Origin: CAVXWV01 sp963695415
GTDB lineage: Bacteria > Chloroflexota > Anaerolineae > Anaerolineales > UBA4823
Assembly (NCBI GenBank): GCA_963695415.1
Contig: CAVOGL010000003.1
Location: 62,001 to 126,000 of the forward strand
Length of the DNA: 64,000 bases
Direction of reading: 5' to 3'
The notes beneath the pieces were generated by a model, which saw only the letters and a program-made list of their open reading frames with translations, was not told the origin of the DNA and ran no database searches. Below are positions 17,904 to 27,665 of this stretch, piece after piece. Position 1 is the stretch's first letter. Every line of letters starts with the position of its first letter. Made by a program: the position numbers and the translations under genes.

Positions 17904-19182
17904 ATGGACTCGGATGCCCAAACAAAACTGGCACAAGAGGGCGGTTCTCCCGCCATAACCTCACCCATTCCACCGATGTACCCGGGGGGGATGCGCATTG
18001 ATGCCGATGAAGAGGCTCAAGTGCTCGAGGTGCTGCGCACCAAGCGCTTGTTCCGCTATTATGGACCCAATGAAGGACCCTCCAAGACGGCACAATTTGA
18101 ACAGGAGTTTGCCGCTTACATGGGGTCTGCACATGCCCTGGGGGTAACATCCGGCACGGCGGCATTGATCTGTGGTCTGGCTGGATTGGGGATCGGACCC
18201 GGAATGGAAGTGATCGTCCCCGCATACACCTGGATCGCAACTGCCTCAGCGGTGTTTGCGGTAGGCGCAGTGCCCATCATGGCGGAGGTTGATGATACGT
18301 TGACCCTTGATGCGGGAGACATTGAGAACAAAATTACACCGTACACGCGAGCCATTATCCCGGTGCACATGCGCGGTAATCCTTGCCAGATGGAAAGAGT
18401 GATGGATGTGGCGCGCAAGCATAACCTGCTTGTTCTGGAAGATACTGCACAGGCAGACGGCGCCAGCTACCGTGGCAAACACCTGGGAACCTTCGGTGAC
18501 GCAGGAGCCTTCAGCCTGCAGTTCAACAAGATTATCACCAGCGGAGAAGGCGGTGCAGTGATTACGGATGATTATGAGATTTATAAACGGGCGGTGATGT
18601 ATCATGATGTTGTTGGAGGCAACCGGAACAACATCCCCGAAGACCAGATCCTGCCGGGCATCAACTTCCGCATGCCAGAGCTTTTGGCGGCAGTCTCGTT
18701 GGCGCAGCTGCGCAAGCTGGATAAGCTGCTGGCTGATATGCGCCTGCGGCAGAAAATGCTGATGGAAAGCATGGCAGGAGTGGCAGGGAGGAAAGGGATC
18801 CAGTTTCGCACCAGTCACGATGCCGAAGGAGATGCCGGGGTTGCCCTGATATTCTTCCTCCCCGATGCTGAACAAACCAGAGCCGGTGGTTGCCGCGTTG
18901 AACGCCGAGGCGCTGCCAGCGATGTTGATGTATGCCCCGGATGTGGTTGATTACCATGTGTATGCCCACTGGTCACCGATTATGAACCAGCGTACCTGGT
19001 CTCCGGGTGGAGGTCCCTGGGAGAACCATCCCCGAAAGGTTGAATACCGGGTGGATATGTGCCCGCGCTCCCTGGATCTGCTCAGCCGGGCGGTGCACAT
19101 CGATGTCAGCCCCGACCTGACCAATTCGAACGTTGAGGAAATGTCTGAGGCGTTGAACAAGGTACTGAACCAACTGGTTTAG
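17904..19182 (+). CDS. DegT/DnrJ/EryC1/StrS-family PLP aminotransferase, one frameshift
   Basis: Start ATG 17904, seven bases from AAGGAG. The N-terminal part contains GVTSGTAALICGLAGLGI, PAYTWIATASAV, the D of EDTAQADGASYRG and the PLP-lysine segment FSLQFNKIITSGEGG, all typical of sugar aminotransferases of the DegT group. The frame is lost near 18885. Dropping one G of GG there gives EQTRAVVAALNAEALPAMLMY and continues to 19182 for about 425 residues. These enzymes transfer an amino group to a keto-sugar or aminate cyclitols and antibiotic precursors. The substrate is not predictable. The next gene is a fructosamine-kinase-like protein, 17 bp downstream at most. Confidence 0.85.
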
Positions 19183-19199
19183 CCTGGTGAAAGTGACCG

Positions 19200-20163
19200 T
19201 TGAGGTCGCATTGCTATTGTGAATTGTCACTGAGCGGTAATTTCCACCTCCACACCGATATACAGCTAAATATCAGCCAGGCTGAGAATATGCTCTCAGC
19301 CTGGTTGGGTAAGCGCGTGAAGTGCAATCGAATCCAGCCTTTGAAAGGAGGGATGATCAACTCCGTACTGCGCCTCAGTTTTGATGCTCCGCCATCCAGC
19401 GCAGTGGTTAAATTGAACCTGCAAGAGGCAGATTTTGCTGAAGAAGCGAAGGCTTTAACCTTCCTGCAAACGATGACAGGATTTCCCTGCCCGGACGTTT
19501 ACCTGGAGGACCATTCTGCTCGAGTACTCCCTTACGCTTACCTGCTGCTGGAAGACCTGCCCGGTGTCTCATTAACGGAAGCGGGTCTGACCCGTCCGGA
19601 AATGGCGCGCCTGGATAGGGAATTGGCGAAAATACTGGGCGATCTTCACTCCCACACTCGTGAAACTTATGGTGAAGTATATGGTGAAGGATCGGAAAGT
19701 TGGGTGGACGTGTTCATACCGCGTTTTGAGGCTGTACGCAGGCAGCCGGAAATTGGTGAGCGCCTCTCGCCAAAGGTATTGCGGGATGTGGATCGAGCCA
19801 TTGAAGCTGCGCAGGTTATTCTCCAGGATGAGGATATTCCCCGGTTAGTTCATGGGGATGTATGGGCGGGGAACATCATTATCAAGCCCGGCAGGGAAGG
19901 CTGGCAAATTTTGGGCATTGTAGACCCGGGTTTGCAGTATGCCGATGCGGAAATGGAGCTGGCTTACCTTGAATCATTCAACAATCCGCTGTCCGGAATT
20001 TTTCGAGGTGTATGCAGAGCAGCATCCTTTACGCCCTGGTTATGAAATCCGCCGGTTGTTCTACTGGCTGCACACTTACCTGCTGCATGTCTGGCTGTTT
20101 GGAGAGACCCACTACTGCCAGCTGGCAGCCGAAACCGCTGCTTTGATCTGCTTTTCAGTGTAG
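19200..20163 (+). CDS. Fructosamine-kinase/aminoglycoside-phosphotransferase-like protein, one frameshift
   Basis: The kinase-like core includes IQPLKGGMINSVLRLSF, LLLEDLPGVSL, LVHGDVWAGNIII (catalytic loop, HGDxxxxN) and IVDPGLQYADAEMELAYLE (DPG in place of DFG). The frame changes at about 19990-19995, after which FFEVYAEQHPL and LFYWLHTYLLHVWLFG complete a C-terminal helix bundle like that of fructosamine 3-kinases. The protein would be about 320 residues. It probably phosphorylates a sugar amine or a glycated amine; this is inferred from the family. The start is uncertain: TTG 19200 is the longest, ATG 19290 is nearer to the conserved region. It follows the aminotransferase closely. Confidence 0.75.
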
Positions 20164-20236
20164 AATCGTGTTCCGGAAGCTGTTATTCCATCCTGAGAGA
20201 ATTTACCAATTTAAACCCTAAAACAAGGAGAACCGG

Positions 20237-21211
20237 ATGCCATTAACTTTTGATTTTGGTTTTGATGAACTTCAGTCTTACCAGGGGATTAATCCCCGTC
20301 CGGCTGATTTTGATGAATACTGGGACAGGGCGCTGGAAGAAATGCACAGCCTCGATCCGCAGGTAGAGTTGGTGCCTGCCAGGTTCCAGGTTCCGTTTGC
20401 CGAGTGTTACCATCTGTATTTCACCGGTGTTGGCGGGGCGCGTGTGCACGCCAAGCTGCTGAAACCGAAGGGATCTAATACTCCTCACCCGGCTGTGGTC
20501 ATGTTCCACGGTTATACCGGGGATTCGGGTGATTGGGCGGACAAGCTTAATTACGTCGCTGCCGGATATACCGTCGCCGCGCTGGACTGCCGCGGGCAGG
20601 GAGGGCTTTCACAGGACAGCGGCAGCGTGACAGGCAACACCCACAACGGTCACATCATCCGCGGGCTGGCAGACGCGCTCGCCGGCAGCCCGGAAAAGAT
20701 GCTTTACCGCCAGATCTTCCTGGACACAGCACAGCTGACGCGTATTGTGATGGACATGCCCGATGTCGATGGGGACCGGGTAGGCGCGACTGGCGGCAGC
20801 CAGGGTGGCGCGCTGACGGTTGCCTGTGTGGGTCTCGAGCCCAGGGTGAAACGGGCTGCGCCGGTCTTCCCCTTCCTGAGCGACTACAAGCGGGTGTGGG
20901 AGATGGACCAGGCGAAGGATGCCTATGCTGAGTTAAATGGGTATTTCCGCCGTTTCGACCCGCGCCACGAGCAGGAAGATAAGGTCTTCGAAATGCTGGG
21001 TTATGTCGATATCCAGTTCCTGGCGCCGCGCATCCGCGCTGAGGTTCTTTGGGCGATCGGGTTGATGGACACGATCTGCCCTCCTTCGAGCCAGTTCGCA
21101 GCCTACAACAAGATCACTTCTGCGAAGTCCCAGCTGGTTTACCCGGATTTTGGGCACGAGGGGCTGCCCGGGGTCAACGACAGCATCTTCCAGTTTATGA
21201 TGGGGTTATAA
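20237..21211 (+). CDS. CE7-family acetyl esterase (acetylxylan esterase/cephalosporin-C deacetylase)
   Basis: This is a 324-residue alpha/beta hydrolase without a signal peptide. RPADFDEYWDRALEE near the N-terminus, VMFHGYTG (oxyanion region), ALDCRGQGG, TGGSQGGALT (nucleophile Ser), the Asp in GLMDTICPPSSQ and His in DFGHEG form the CE7 arrangement. These enzymes remove acetyl groups from xylo-oligosaccharides and other small esters in the cytoplasm. ATG 20237 follows AAGGAG. It stands alone on the plus strand, with the deacetylase-like gene convergent on its right (7 bp between stops). Confidence 0.9.
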   Translation: MPLTFDFGFDELQSYQGINPRPADFDEYWDRALEEMHSLDPQVELVPARFQVPFAECYHLYFTGVGGARVHAKLLKPKGSNTPHPAVVMFHGYTGDSGDWADKLNYVAAGYTVAALDCRGQGGLSQDSGSVTGNTHNGHIIRGLADALAGSPEKMLYRQIFLDTAQLTRIVMDMPDVDGDRVGATGGSQGGALTVACVGLEPRVKRAAPVFPFLSDYKRVWEMDQAKDAYAELNGYFRRFDPRHEQEDKVFEMLGYVDIQFLAPRIRAEVLWAIGLMDTICPPSSQFAAYNKITSAKSQLVYPDFGHEGLPGVNDSIFQFMMGL

Positions 21212-21217
21212 GGCGGA

Positions 21218-22128
21218 TTACGACCAGTGCTTTGAGAATTCGTGCGCCAGTCTCACGGTTTGCATGTGGATGTCGACGATGTCCTCGATCCTGTCGGCAT
21301 AACCCCCGCCCATCACCACTGCTATTGGCAGGCGGTTGTTCAGGCAAAGGCTGAAGACGAGCTGATCACGTGACGCCAGACCTGCCTTGGTCACGTTCAG
21401 CCGTCCCAGGCGGTCACTGCTGAACGGGTCAGCTCCGGCAATGTAGACAGCCGGCTGTGCCTCCAGCGCGCAGCAATGCATCAGTTAACGCCCCATTCAA
21501 CCGTCTGCAGGAATTCCTCGTCCTCGCAGCCATCCGCCAGGGCGATATCCAGGTCACCCGGCTCCTTGCGGTAGGGGAAGTTCTTCTCTCCGTGGATGCT
21601 CAGGGTGAAAACGCTGGGATCCTTCCGGAAAATCGCCGCGCTGCCGTTGCCCTGGTGTACGTCCAGGTCGAGGATCACCACGCGCTCAACCGTACCCTCG
21701 TCCTGGACGGCGCGCACTGCAACAGCGGTATCGTTGAATACGCAGAAGCCCTCGCCATGGTCCGGGAAGGCGTGGTGCGTGCCCCCACCCAGGTAAAGGC
21801 TGATACCTTCTTGCAAGGCGCTTTCGCAGGCAGCGATGGCGCCTCCAACAGAACGGCGGGAGCGGTCCACCAGCTCTGGTGACCAGGGCAAGCCGATGCG
21901 GCGCTGCTCCTGTTCGGAAAGAGAGCCCTGAAGGACCTTGTGCACATATTCTGGTGTGTGCACGCGCAGCAGCTGCGCTTGGCTGGCAGGTTGTGCTGCA
22001 ACGAGATCGTTTGCCGAAAACAAGCCAGAGTCAAAGACTCGCTGCCGTAGCATTGGATATTTTGCAGCCGGGAAGCGATGTCCTGGGGGCAGGTTTAAGG
22101 GAACGGTGTCAGCGTAGAAAACTTTCAC
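21218..22128 (-). CDS. Histone-deacetylase superfamily (acetoin utilisation/acetylpolyamine amidohydrolase-like) protein, frame broken
   Basis: From GTG 22128 the frame carries the deacetylase landmarks GGGTHHAF, GFCVFND and LDLDVHQGNG (two of the three zinc ligands) and stops at 21481. The remainder, AVYIAGADPFSSDRLG (third zinc Asp) and VVMGGGYADRI, lies in another frame from about 21478 to 21218. Joined, it gives about 300 residues, the normal size. The enzyme would remove acetyl groups from a lysine or polyamine with zinc. It starts three bases after the nitroreductase stop, so the two form an operon. The break lies around 21466-21490 and may involve more than one indel. Confidence 0.82.
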
Positions 22129-22131
22129 GCT

Positions 22132-22644
22132 TTACCAGGATTCCCAATGCACCATGTCATCGAGTTCTCTTCTGCCCCCTTTCTTTGGTGGGGCGGAAAG
22201 TGCTTCAGCTTCGAGCGGGTAGCCGAATGAGAGGGCAAACCGCAAGGTCAGGTACTCTGGGAAGGCGAGGGCTTGACGGGCTTTTTCGGGCTCGTAGATG
22301 GAGGCGATGCAGGAACCGATGCCCAATTCCCAGGCAGCCAGCTGCATGTACGCGGCGCACTGACCGATGTCAAAAAGGATCTGGAAGCGGATTGAGGGGT
22401 CTTCGTGCAGGATAGCGATCCCCAGAGCAGCGCCTGCCAGGTGACCTGCCCAGGTGCCGCATTCGGACAGCGCCTGCAATTGTTCTCTGGATTGGATGAC
22501 GATGAAATGCCAGGGCTGCGTGTTCTTGCTGGATTGCGATCTTCTGCCGGCATTGAGGATAGCCTGGATCTCTTCCTGAGCCAGCCTTTTCGATTGGAAC
22601 TGGCGCACAGCGCGCTTCATGCGAATGGCTTCGTTTACGTTCAT
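22132..22644 (-). CDS. Nitroreductase family protein
   Basis: Start taken at ATG 22644 (MNVNEAIRMKRAVRQF), preceded by GAAAGGAAA; a longer frame to 22812 lacks support. The 170 residues show the FMN-binding start RMKRAVRQFQ, the segment GRRSQSSKNTQPWHFIVI and IGQCAAYMQLAAWELGIGSC, typical of the NfsA/FRP fold. It probably reduces nitro, quinone or enone groups with NAD(P)H. It is cotranscribed with the deacetylase-like gene. The C-terminal KKGGRRELDDMVHWESW is common in short nitroreductases. Confidence 0.87.
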   Translation of the reverse strand: MNVNEAIRMKRAVRQFQSKRLAQEEIQAILNAGRRSQSSKNTQPWHFIVIQSREQLQALSECGTWAGHLAGAALGIAILHEDPSIRFQILFDIGQCAAYMQLAAWELGIGSCIASIYEPEKARQALAFPEYLTLRFALSFGYPLEAEALSAPPKKGGRRELDDMVHWESW

Positions 22645-22888
22645 GAACTTTCCTTTCAAGACGTTTTCGGAACAATGATAACAAACAACGGAGACAGTTG
22701 GCTGGTCAGTGCGAACAGAATGAAGCAAGCTCCCTTGCGATAGGGGAGGGGACTGCTTCGTTGGATCGCCCCAGTGAAAGCTGCTCCCAGCATGAAAACG
22801 ATCGTTGTTCAAACCGTCTCACAGTGAGGGTGGTGTGGGTAAATTTCAAGGACGGTTATATAATAAGTAAAAGGAATGGAGAAATCAG

Positions 22889-23401
22889 ATGGACAAGAAG
22901 GAATTGTTGCGCCTTGAAATTGAAGACACGCAAGTAAATTTTCATGACCTGCTTGATCGTATCCCAGAAACCGCGTATTCACTTCCCAGCCAAAACAGCG
23001 CATGGACGGTTGGGGAAGTGCTTTACCATATGAGCCTGGCACCGCGCTTCCTGATCTCTGATGTGCGCATGTTCACCAGTCAGCAGTGGATTTATAAACT
23101 GCTGCCGGTATTGATGCCTGGTCGTTTATTCAACTGGCTGAACAAGGTGCTGACGCGCTACGGAGCCGGGAGGCTTGACCGCCAATTCCTGGCAGATGAA
23201 TACGACCGCGCTCATAAAAGTACTTTGAAATCATTGGAGATGGTCAGAGAGGAGAATCTGCAGCAGATACGGACTTATCCAGATTGGGATCCATTGCTCT
23301 CAGGTGAAGTGTCCCTTGAACGCCTGTTTCATTATATAAAAGTTCATTTCAACTCCCATGCCGGGCAGCTCCAATCCATCCTCGAGGAAAAAGAAGCATA
23401 A
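22889..23401 (+). CDS. DinB-superfamily four-helix protein
   Basis: This 170-residue protein has a DinB/DUF664-type four-helix layout. WTVGEVLYHMSLAPRF carries the first His and HFNSHAGQLQSIL the C-terminal His residues of the metal site. Members include mycothiol- and bacillithiol-dependent transferases, but many are uncharacterised, so only a metal-binding transferase-like role can be suggested. The start follows AATGGAGAA. The next gene begins three bases after its stop, so it is cotranscribed with the ICMT-like methyltransferase. Confidence 0.8.
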   Translation: MDKKELLRLEIEDTQVNFHDLLDRIPETAYSLPSQNSAWTVGEVLYHMSLAPRFLISDVRMFTSQQWIYKLLPVLMPGRLFNWLNKVLTRYGAGRLDRQFLADEYDRAHKSTLKSLEMVREENLQQIRTYPDWDPLLSGEVSLERLFHYIKVHFNSHAGQLQSILEEKEA

Positions 23402-23404
23402 TTT

Positions 23405-24292
23405 ATGTTTGCCTGGATCAATTTTGCTATCCTGCTCGTTGCGACGCTGTTGTTCCTGGTCTTTTATGTGAGAAGTGTAAGCCCGGCTGGATTGGAAATG
23501 ATCATTGGACCGAAGGCATACGCACGCTGCGGTCGAGATCGTTTGATTGCAGTAGGAATCGAATTCATAATCGCCATCAACTACATGGTTTATTATTTTT
23601 ACCCATTGGAAACGCCGTTACCGCGCACCTTTCCCTGGTCGTGGTGGGTATCGGGGATGATTGCCCTGTTGATCGCGCTGCCTTCAAGCATGTTAATGGT
23701 TGCTGGGATGCGCGATGCCGGAGAAGAAGCTATTCGTCCAAAAAAAGAGCATAAGCTGTATGGCGGGATCTACACCCGTATACGCCATCCCCAGGCATTG
23801 GGTGAAGTATTCCTGTTCCTGGTGATGGCGTTCCTGGCGCATTCACCGTTTCTGGTGCTGTTTTCGCTGGTCTACTTTCCGATTTTCTGGTTGATGTGCT
23901 GGGCTGAAGAACAGGACCTGTTATTGCGCTATGGTGACGCTTACGCGCGAGTACTGCCGGGAGGTGGGAGGTTCCTGCCAAGGCAAGAAACCTCCCGAGC
24001 CGGTTTAAGAGACGGATCAACGATCGTAAATATCGATCCGCCCAACCTGGATCTGGGTGCCATTGACATCGGGGACACCTGCCAGGAGGTTGCCGGAAAT
24101 GACAACGATCTGACCTGTGTCTCGCAGTGCGTTGATCTGCGTCATGATACCGGGTTCCTTGCTCCAGATGCCGTACCATACCGGGAATTCACCCAAGAGA
24201 ACAAACGCATTCCCGCAAACATCTTCGGGAGAGCTGTTGAAATGGCTGCAAACAATCATGCCTGCCAGGTTTTCTACGAATTCCGGGTCTGA
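23405..24292 (+). CDS. Isoprenylcysteine-carboxylmethyltransferase-like membrane protein with an unlikely C-terminal extension
   Basis: Residues 1-200 form about five transmembrane helices and the ICMT/phospholipid-methyltransferase motif GGIYTRIRHPQALGEV, followed by EEQDLLLRYGDAYARVLP. Family members end shortly after the last phrase. Here the frame runs on from about 23985 to 24292, opposite the C-terminus of a convincing minus-strand lipoprotein and through a hairpin at 23966-23996, so the last roughly 95 residues are probably not real. A one-base shift would use the TAA at about 24005. It should methylate a membrane-associated thiol, carboxyl or lipid amine with SAM. It is cotranscribed with the DinB gene. 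Confidence 0.72.
   Translation: MFAWINFAILLVATLLFLVFYVRSVSPAGLEMIIGPKAYARCGRDRLIAVGIEFIIAINYMVYYFYPLETPLPRTFPWSWWVSGMIALLIALPSSMLMVAGMRDAGEEAIRPKKEHKLYGGIYTRIRHPQALGEVFLFLVMAFLAHSPFLVLFSLVYFPIFWLMCWAEEQDLLLRYGDAYARVLPGGGRFLPRQETSRAGLRDGSTIVNIDPPNLDLGAIDIGDTCQEVAGNDNDLTCVSQCVDLRHDTGFLAPDAVPYREFTQENKRIPANIFGRAVEMAANNHACQVFYEFRV
23966..23996. terminator. Hairpin between convergent genes
   Basis: GGGAGGTT (23966-23973) pairs with AACCTCCC (23989-23996), with a further TGCC/GGCA pairing inside. It lies 20 bp after the stop of the minus-strand DUF333 lipoprotein and at the expected 3' end of the methyltransferase gene. There is no clear T-run, so termination is inferred from position. Confidence 0.5.
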
Positions 24293-24922
24293 CTGTGCAG
24301 CACCGCTCAAAATTCTCTCCACCACCAGCTGGCAGCCGCCATAATCTGGGACATCACAGAAAAGCTCGCCCCAGAAGATGGCATACATATCGGCACCGCT
24401 GCCATCTCGAAGGCTCACGATTTCCGCTTCGATCTCCTCATTCAAACCGGTCACTCCAATTTCTCCGCTGCCTTCGGGCATCAGCACCAGATAGTCATCA
24501 AATTGGGATCCTGAAGGTGTGCTGGTTACGTGACCGGTCCAGGCGATGACCGGTTTCCCAGGAACTTTTTGCTGGCTGTCCGAGGCTGCCTCTGCCGAAG
24601 CTGCCTCATCCAGATCTCCTGGACCGCATTCCCCGCGAAAATACGCCCATTCGTCACATTCGCTCCCGTCAGGAAATAGGCAAACTCCCTGCTGACCGCC
24701 GTCTGTGCCGGTGCGCAGCTCCCATTCATAGCCCTGTTCCTTGCAGTAGACGGTTGCGGGATTCGCCAATTCGACCTCATTTACCGGTTCAGTGTCTGTG
24801 AAAGGTTCGGAAACTGGATCCGAGAGTGGTCCGTTTCCAGTATTTGAACATGCGCTTAAAATAGTTGTTAAGATAACTGCCGCGATCAATAGCACTTTAA
24901 ATTGGTTTGTTTTCGAATACAT
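24017..24922 (-). CDS. Lipoprotein with DUF333 domain
   Basis: The protein has 301 residues. The signal peptide ends in LSAC and an acidic linker follows. At about residues 51-98 there is a DUF333 (hemolysin-like) motif: NPATVYCKEQGYEWELR, GVCLFPDGSECDEWAY and FRGEC, with conserved Cys residues. The rest (WTGHVTSTPSGSQFDDYL to QVGRIDIYDR) is a beta-rich domain of unknown type. Similar DUF333 domains occur in envelope lipoproteins and their role is not known. It is monocistronic between two plus-strand genes. Confidence 0.78.
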   Translation of the reverse strand: MYSKTNQFKVLLIAAVILTTILSACSNTGNGPLSDPVSEPFTDTEPVNEVELANPATVYCKEQGYEWELRTGTDGGQQGVCLFPDGSECDEWAYFRGECGPGDLDEAASAEAASDSQQKVPGKPVIAWTGHVTSTPSGSQFDDYLVLMPEGSGEIGVTGLNEEIEAEIVSLRDGSGADMYAIFWGELFCDVPDYGGCQLVVERILSGAAQSDPEFVENLAGMIVCSHFNSSPEDVCGNAFVLLGEFPVWYGIWSKEPGIMTQINALRDTGQIVVISGNLLAGVPDVNGTQIQVGRIDIYDR

Positions 24923-25061
24923 TGATTTTTCTCCTGTTTATTTATATCAAATGACGCTGGTGTTTCATTTTTTGTTCCGTGTTTTCAGTTCTATGCAGGA
25001 AGGTAAAGCAGGTCAGGGTAAAATAATATCTCACAATCACGATGTAAAATTGGAGGTAGAT

Positions 25062-25595
25062 TTGGATATCTTCGAAGCGATAGAAACAAGACGGAGTATA
25101 CGCCATTACCGACCTGAGCCGGTAAGCAATGATTCTATTGAACGGATCCTTTCAGCAGCCATGATGGCGCCTTCTGCTGGGAACCAGCAGCCATGGCAGT
25201 TCATCGTCATACGCAAGCGCGAGCTGCTGGATGCCATCCCGGATTTTCACCCGCACGCCGAGATGGTGCTCCAGGTATCGGTTGCCATTCTGGTGTGCGG
25301 CGACTTGCGCCTGGAAAACCACAAGGGATATTGGGTGCAGGACTGCAGCGCGGCAACGCAGAACCTGCTCCTGGCAGCACACGGGTTGGGGCTGGGGGCA
25401 GTCTGGACCGGGATTTACCCGCGGCAGGACCGCGTGAAAGGTTTCCGTAATCTGCTTAACCTGCCGCAGGAGGTGATGCCTCTGGCACTGGTTCCGATCG
25501 GATACCCTGACAGGAAGGGCAGTGGTGTGGAGCGGTTTGACCGGGCTCGCATTCATCAAGATGGCTGGGAAATTAAAAAGGAGCAGGAAGCATGA
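25062..25595 (+). CDS. Nitroreductase family protein, second copy
   Basis: The start is TTG 25062 (LDIFEAIETRRSIRHY), five bases after GGAGG. The frame upstream to 24792 is unlikely to be translated. The 177-residue protein shows RRSIRHYRPEP (FMN phosphate contact), MMAPSAGNQQPWQFIVI and DCSAATQNLLLAAHGLGLGAVW, ending with VPIGYPDRK, all typical of the compact anaerobic nitroreductases. It is unrelated in close sequence to the first nitroreductase. Its stop overlaps the start of the URO-D family gene (ATGA), so the two are translationally coupled and may act on the same substrate. Confidence 0.88.
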   Translation: MDIFEAIETRRSIRHYRPEPVSNDSIERILSAAMMAPSAGNQQPWQFIVIRKRELLDAIPDFHPHAEMVLQVSVAILVCGDLRLENHKGYWVQDCSAATQNLLLAAHGLGLGAVWTGIYPRQDRVKGFRNLLNLPQEVMPLALVPIGYPDRKGSGVERFDRARIHQDGWEIKKEQEA

Positions 25596-26533
25596 ATAAA
25601 AGAATGGTCATAGAAGGTCTATTAGCAGGGAAACCAACGTCGGGATATACACCCGCTGCGTTTTTCCTGCACTTCGATCCCGCATTCCACCGCGGTGAGG
25701 CTGCTGTGCAAAAGCACCTGGACTTTTTTCACCAAACCGGTATGGACCTGGTAAAAATCCAGTACGAACACAAGTACCCAACAATGGAAGGCATCAGCAA
25801 ACCGGAAGATTGGGACAGGATACCGAGATATGATAAGGATTTCTTCGAGCATCCTTTAAAGGTTGTCGAAGGGCTTGTGAAGGCGGCGAAAGATGAGGCG
25901 ATGGTGGTTGTCACCCTATACTCGCCCTTCATGTGCGCCGGGCATGTTGTTGACGCAGACGTGCGTGACCGGCACATGCAGGAGAACCCGGCGGCGGTGA
26001 AAAATGGCATGCAGGCGGTGACGGAAAGCGTCCTGACCTTCGCCAGGGAATGCGCGCGCCTGGGGGTGGATGGGTTCTATGCTTCCACCCAGGGAGGTGA
26101 GAGCGGCAGGTTTGCAGACTCCGCTGTCTTTGACGAGTGTGTCAGACCCTACGACCTGGCAGTGATGGAGGAGATCAACAGTTTGTGTGATTTCAATATC
26201 CTGCACATTTGCGACTATCACCTGCCCTACAGGGATATAAGCGCGTTCGTGGAGTATCCGGGTGATATTGTTAACTGCAACCTGCAGCTGGACGGGGGTA
26301 GAATGAGTGCAAAGGATGTCGCCAGGATGTTCTCGCGGCCCTACATGGGTGGGATGGATCGTCATGGCATCCTGGTAAATGGGTCTCCCTCAGGGATAAG
26401 GCAGGAGGTCGAAAGCGTGATCTATGATGCGCCGCAGGCTTTTCTCCTGGCAGCCGACTGCACGGTGCCATCCAGCATCTCGTGGGACAACCTGCGCCTG
26501 GCAATCGACACCGCTCACGAGTATCAAAGGTGA
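25592..26533 (+). CDS. Uroporphyrinogen-decarboxylase (URO-D)/MtaA superfamily protein
   Basis: The protein has 313 residues in a TIM-barrel URO-D fold. ILHICDYHLPYRD contains a His-x-Cys pair and a later Cys lies in LLAADCTVPSS. This His-x-Cys...Cys pattern is the zinc site used by MtaA-type methyltransferases to activate a thiol. The N-terminal Arg cluster of true uroporphyrinogen decarboxylase is absent. It is therefore more likely a corrinoid- or thiol-dependent methyltransferase or relative than a haem enzyme, but the substrate is unknown. It is coupled to the nitroreductase by a four-base overlap and is followed by a strong terminator. Confidence 0.8.
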   Translation: MNKRMVIEGLLAGKPTSGYTPAAFFLHFDPAFHRGEAAVQKHLDFFHQTGMDLVKIQYEHKYPTMEGISKPEDWDRIPRYDKDFFEHPLKVVEGLVKAAKDEAMVVVTLYSPFMCAGHVVDADVRDRHMQENPAAVKNGMQAVTESVLTFARECARLGVDGFYASTQGGESGRFADSAVFDECVRPYDLAVMEEINSLCDFNILHICDYHLPYRDISAFVEYPGDIVNCNLQLDGGRMSAKDVARMFSRPYMGGMDRHGILVNGSPSGIRQEVESVIYDAPQAFLLAADCTVPSSISWDNLRLAIDTAHEYQR

Positions 26534-26573
26534 TTTCTAACCCCAATTGACGCCAGTAAAAGCGTAAAAACGA

Positions 26574-26612
26574 CCGGCGCCGTCTGAAGGCTCAAAGACG
26601 GCGCCGGATTTT
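26574..26612. terminator. Rho-independent terminator
   Basis: A 12-bp perfect stem CCGGCGCCGTCT / AGACGGCGCCGG (26574-26585 and 26596-26607) with a 10-base loop is followed by ATTTTGG. It lies 40 bp after the URO-D family stop and 20 bp before the convergent aldo/keto reductase stop, so it may serve both strands. Confidence 0.85.
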
Positions 26613-26632
26613 GGTTAATAAGCCGATGTTTC

Positions 26633-27593
26633 TCAATCTTTCCAGGCACTGGCTTCGTCGATCGCCTGCACATCCTCAGTACTGAGACTCACTTCCAGGC
26701 TGCCCAGGATGTCATTCAGCTGGTCCACGGTGTTCGCCCCGATGATGGGAGCGGTGATGGCGGGGCGCTGCAGCATCCAGGCGAGGCTCATCTGGGTGAC
26801 GCTGGCGCCGTGCGCCCTGCCGCGTTCCTCGAGCAGGTCGATCAGGTTGAAGTTTTTCTCGGTGAAGAAACGCTTCAGACCGCTTGCGCGGACGCTGTCC
26901 GGCACCTGATTGCGGCGGTATTTACCGGTCAGAAAACCGCCCTGCAAGGGACTGTAAGGGATGACGCCAATGCCGAACTGCAGGCACACAGCTTCCTGCT
27001 CGCGCTCGAACTCGTCACGCTTGACCAGGCTGTAGGCGGGTTGGGAGCTGATGAAGCGGTTCAGGTTGTGCCTGTCGCTGACCCACAGCGAGTTCACCAC
27101 CCGCCAGGCTGGTTCGTTGGAGAATCCAATATAGCGTACTTTGCCAGCGCGTACCAGGTCATCCAGGGCGCGGCATGGTCTCTTCCTGTGGGGTGTCAGG
27201 GTGTGCCCAGTGGGTCTGGTAAAGGTCAATGTAGTCCGTGTCCAGGCGGCGCAGGCTGTCTTCCACGGCTTTCATCACGTGCCCGCGGCTGAGCCCGTCC
27301 CCATTAGGACCTTCCCACATGCGCCCGTTGAATTTGGTGGCGACTACGGTCAGATGGCGGTTTTTGCGCTTTTTGAGCCACTTACCGATGATGACTTCGC
27401 TTTCCCCTCCCTTGCTGCCATCTACCCATGCTGAATAGATATCGGCTGTGTCGATGAAATTGCCGCCAGCATCGTAATAGGCGTCCATCACATCAAAAGA
27501 AGCCCTTTCATCTGCCGTCCACCCGAACTGCATGGTGCCCAGGCAGATCCTGGCGACCTTCAAACCACTGTTTCCTAACCTGCGATAATCCAT
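26633..27593 (-). CDS. Aldo/keto reductase, one frameshift
   Basis: The N-terminal frame (27593 to about 27172) begins MDYRRLGNSGLKVARICLG and carries the Asp/Tyr region FIDTADIYSAW, the catalytic Lys in VVATKFNG and the His in LYQTHW. The C-terminal frame continues from RALDDLVRAGKVRYIGFSN through PYSPLQGGFLTGKY and PIIGANTVDQLND to 26633. An extra base in CC near 27172 separates them, and removing it restores HPDTPQEETMRALDDL and a normal 319-residue enzyme. It reduces aldehydes or ketones with NADPH, and the physiological substrate is unknown. Monocistronic, convergent with the URO-D gene. Confidence 0.88.
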
Positions 27594-27665
27594 AGATACC
27601 TCCTTCTGCTGATCTAAAACCGAAATTTACGATCCAATAATAACATTGATTAATTTAATCACTTC

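Noticed and set aside
24000..24292. C-terminal extension of the ICMT-like protein as a new domain
   Set aside because: It is antisense to a convincing lipoprotein C-terminus and follows a hairpin, so it is most likely run-on.
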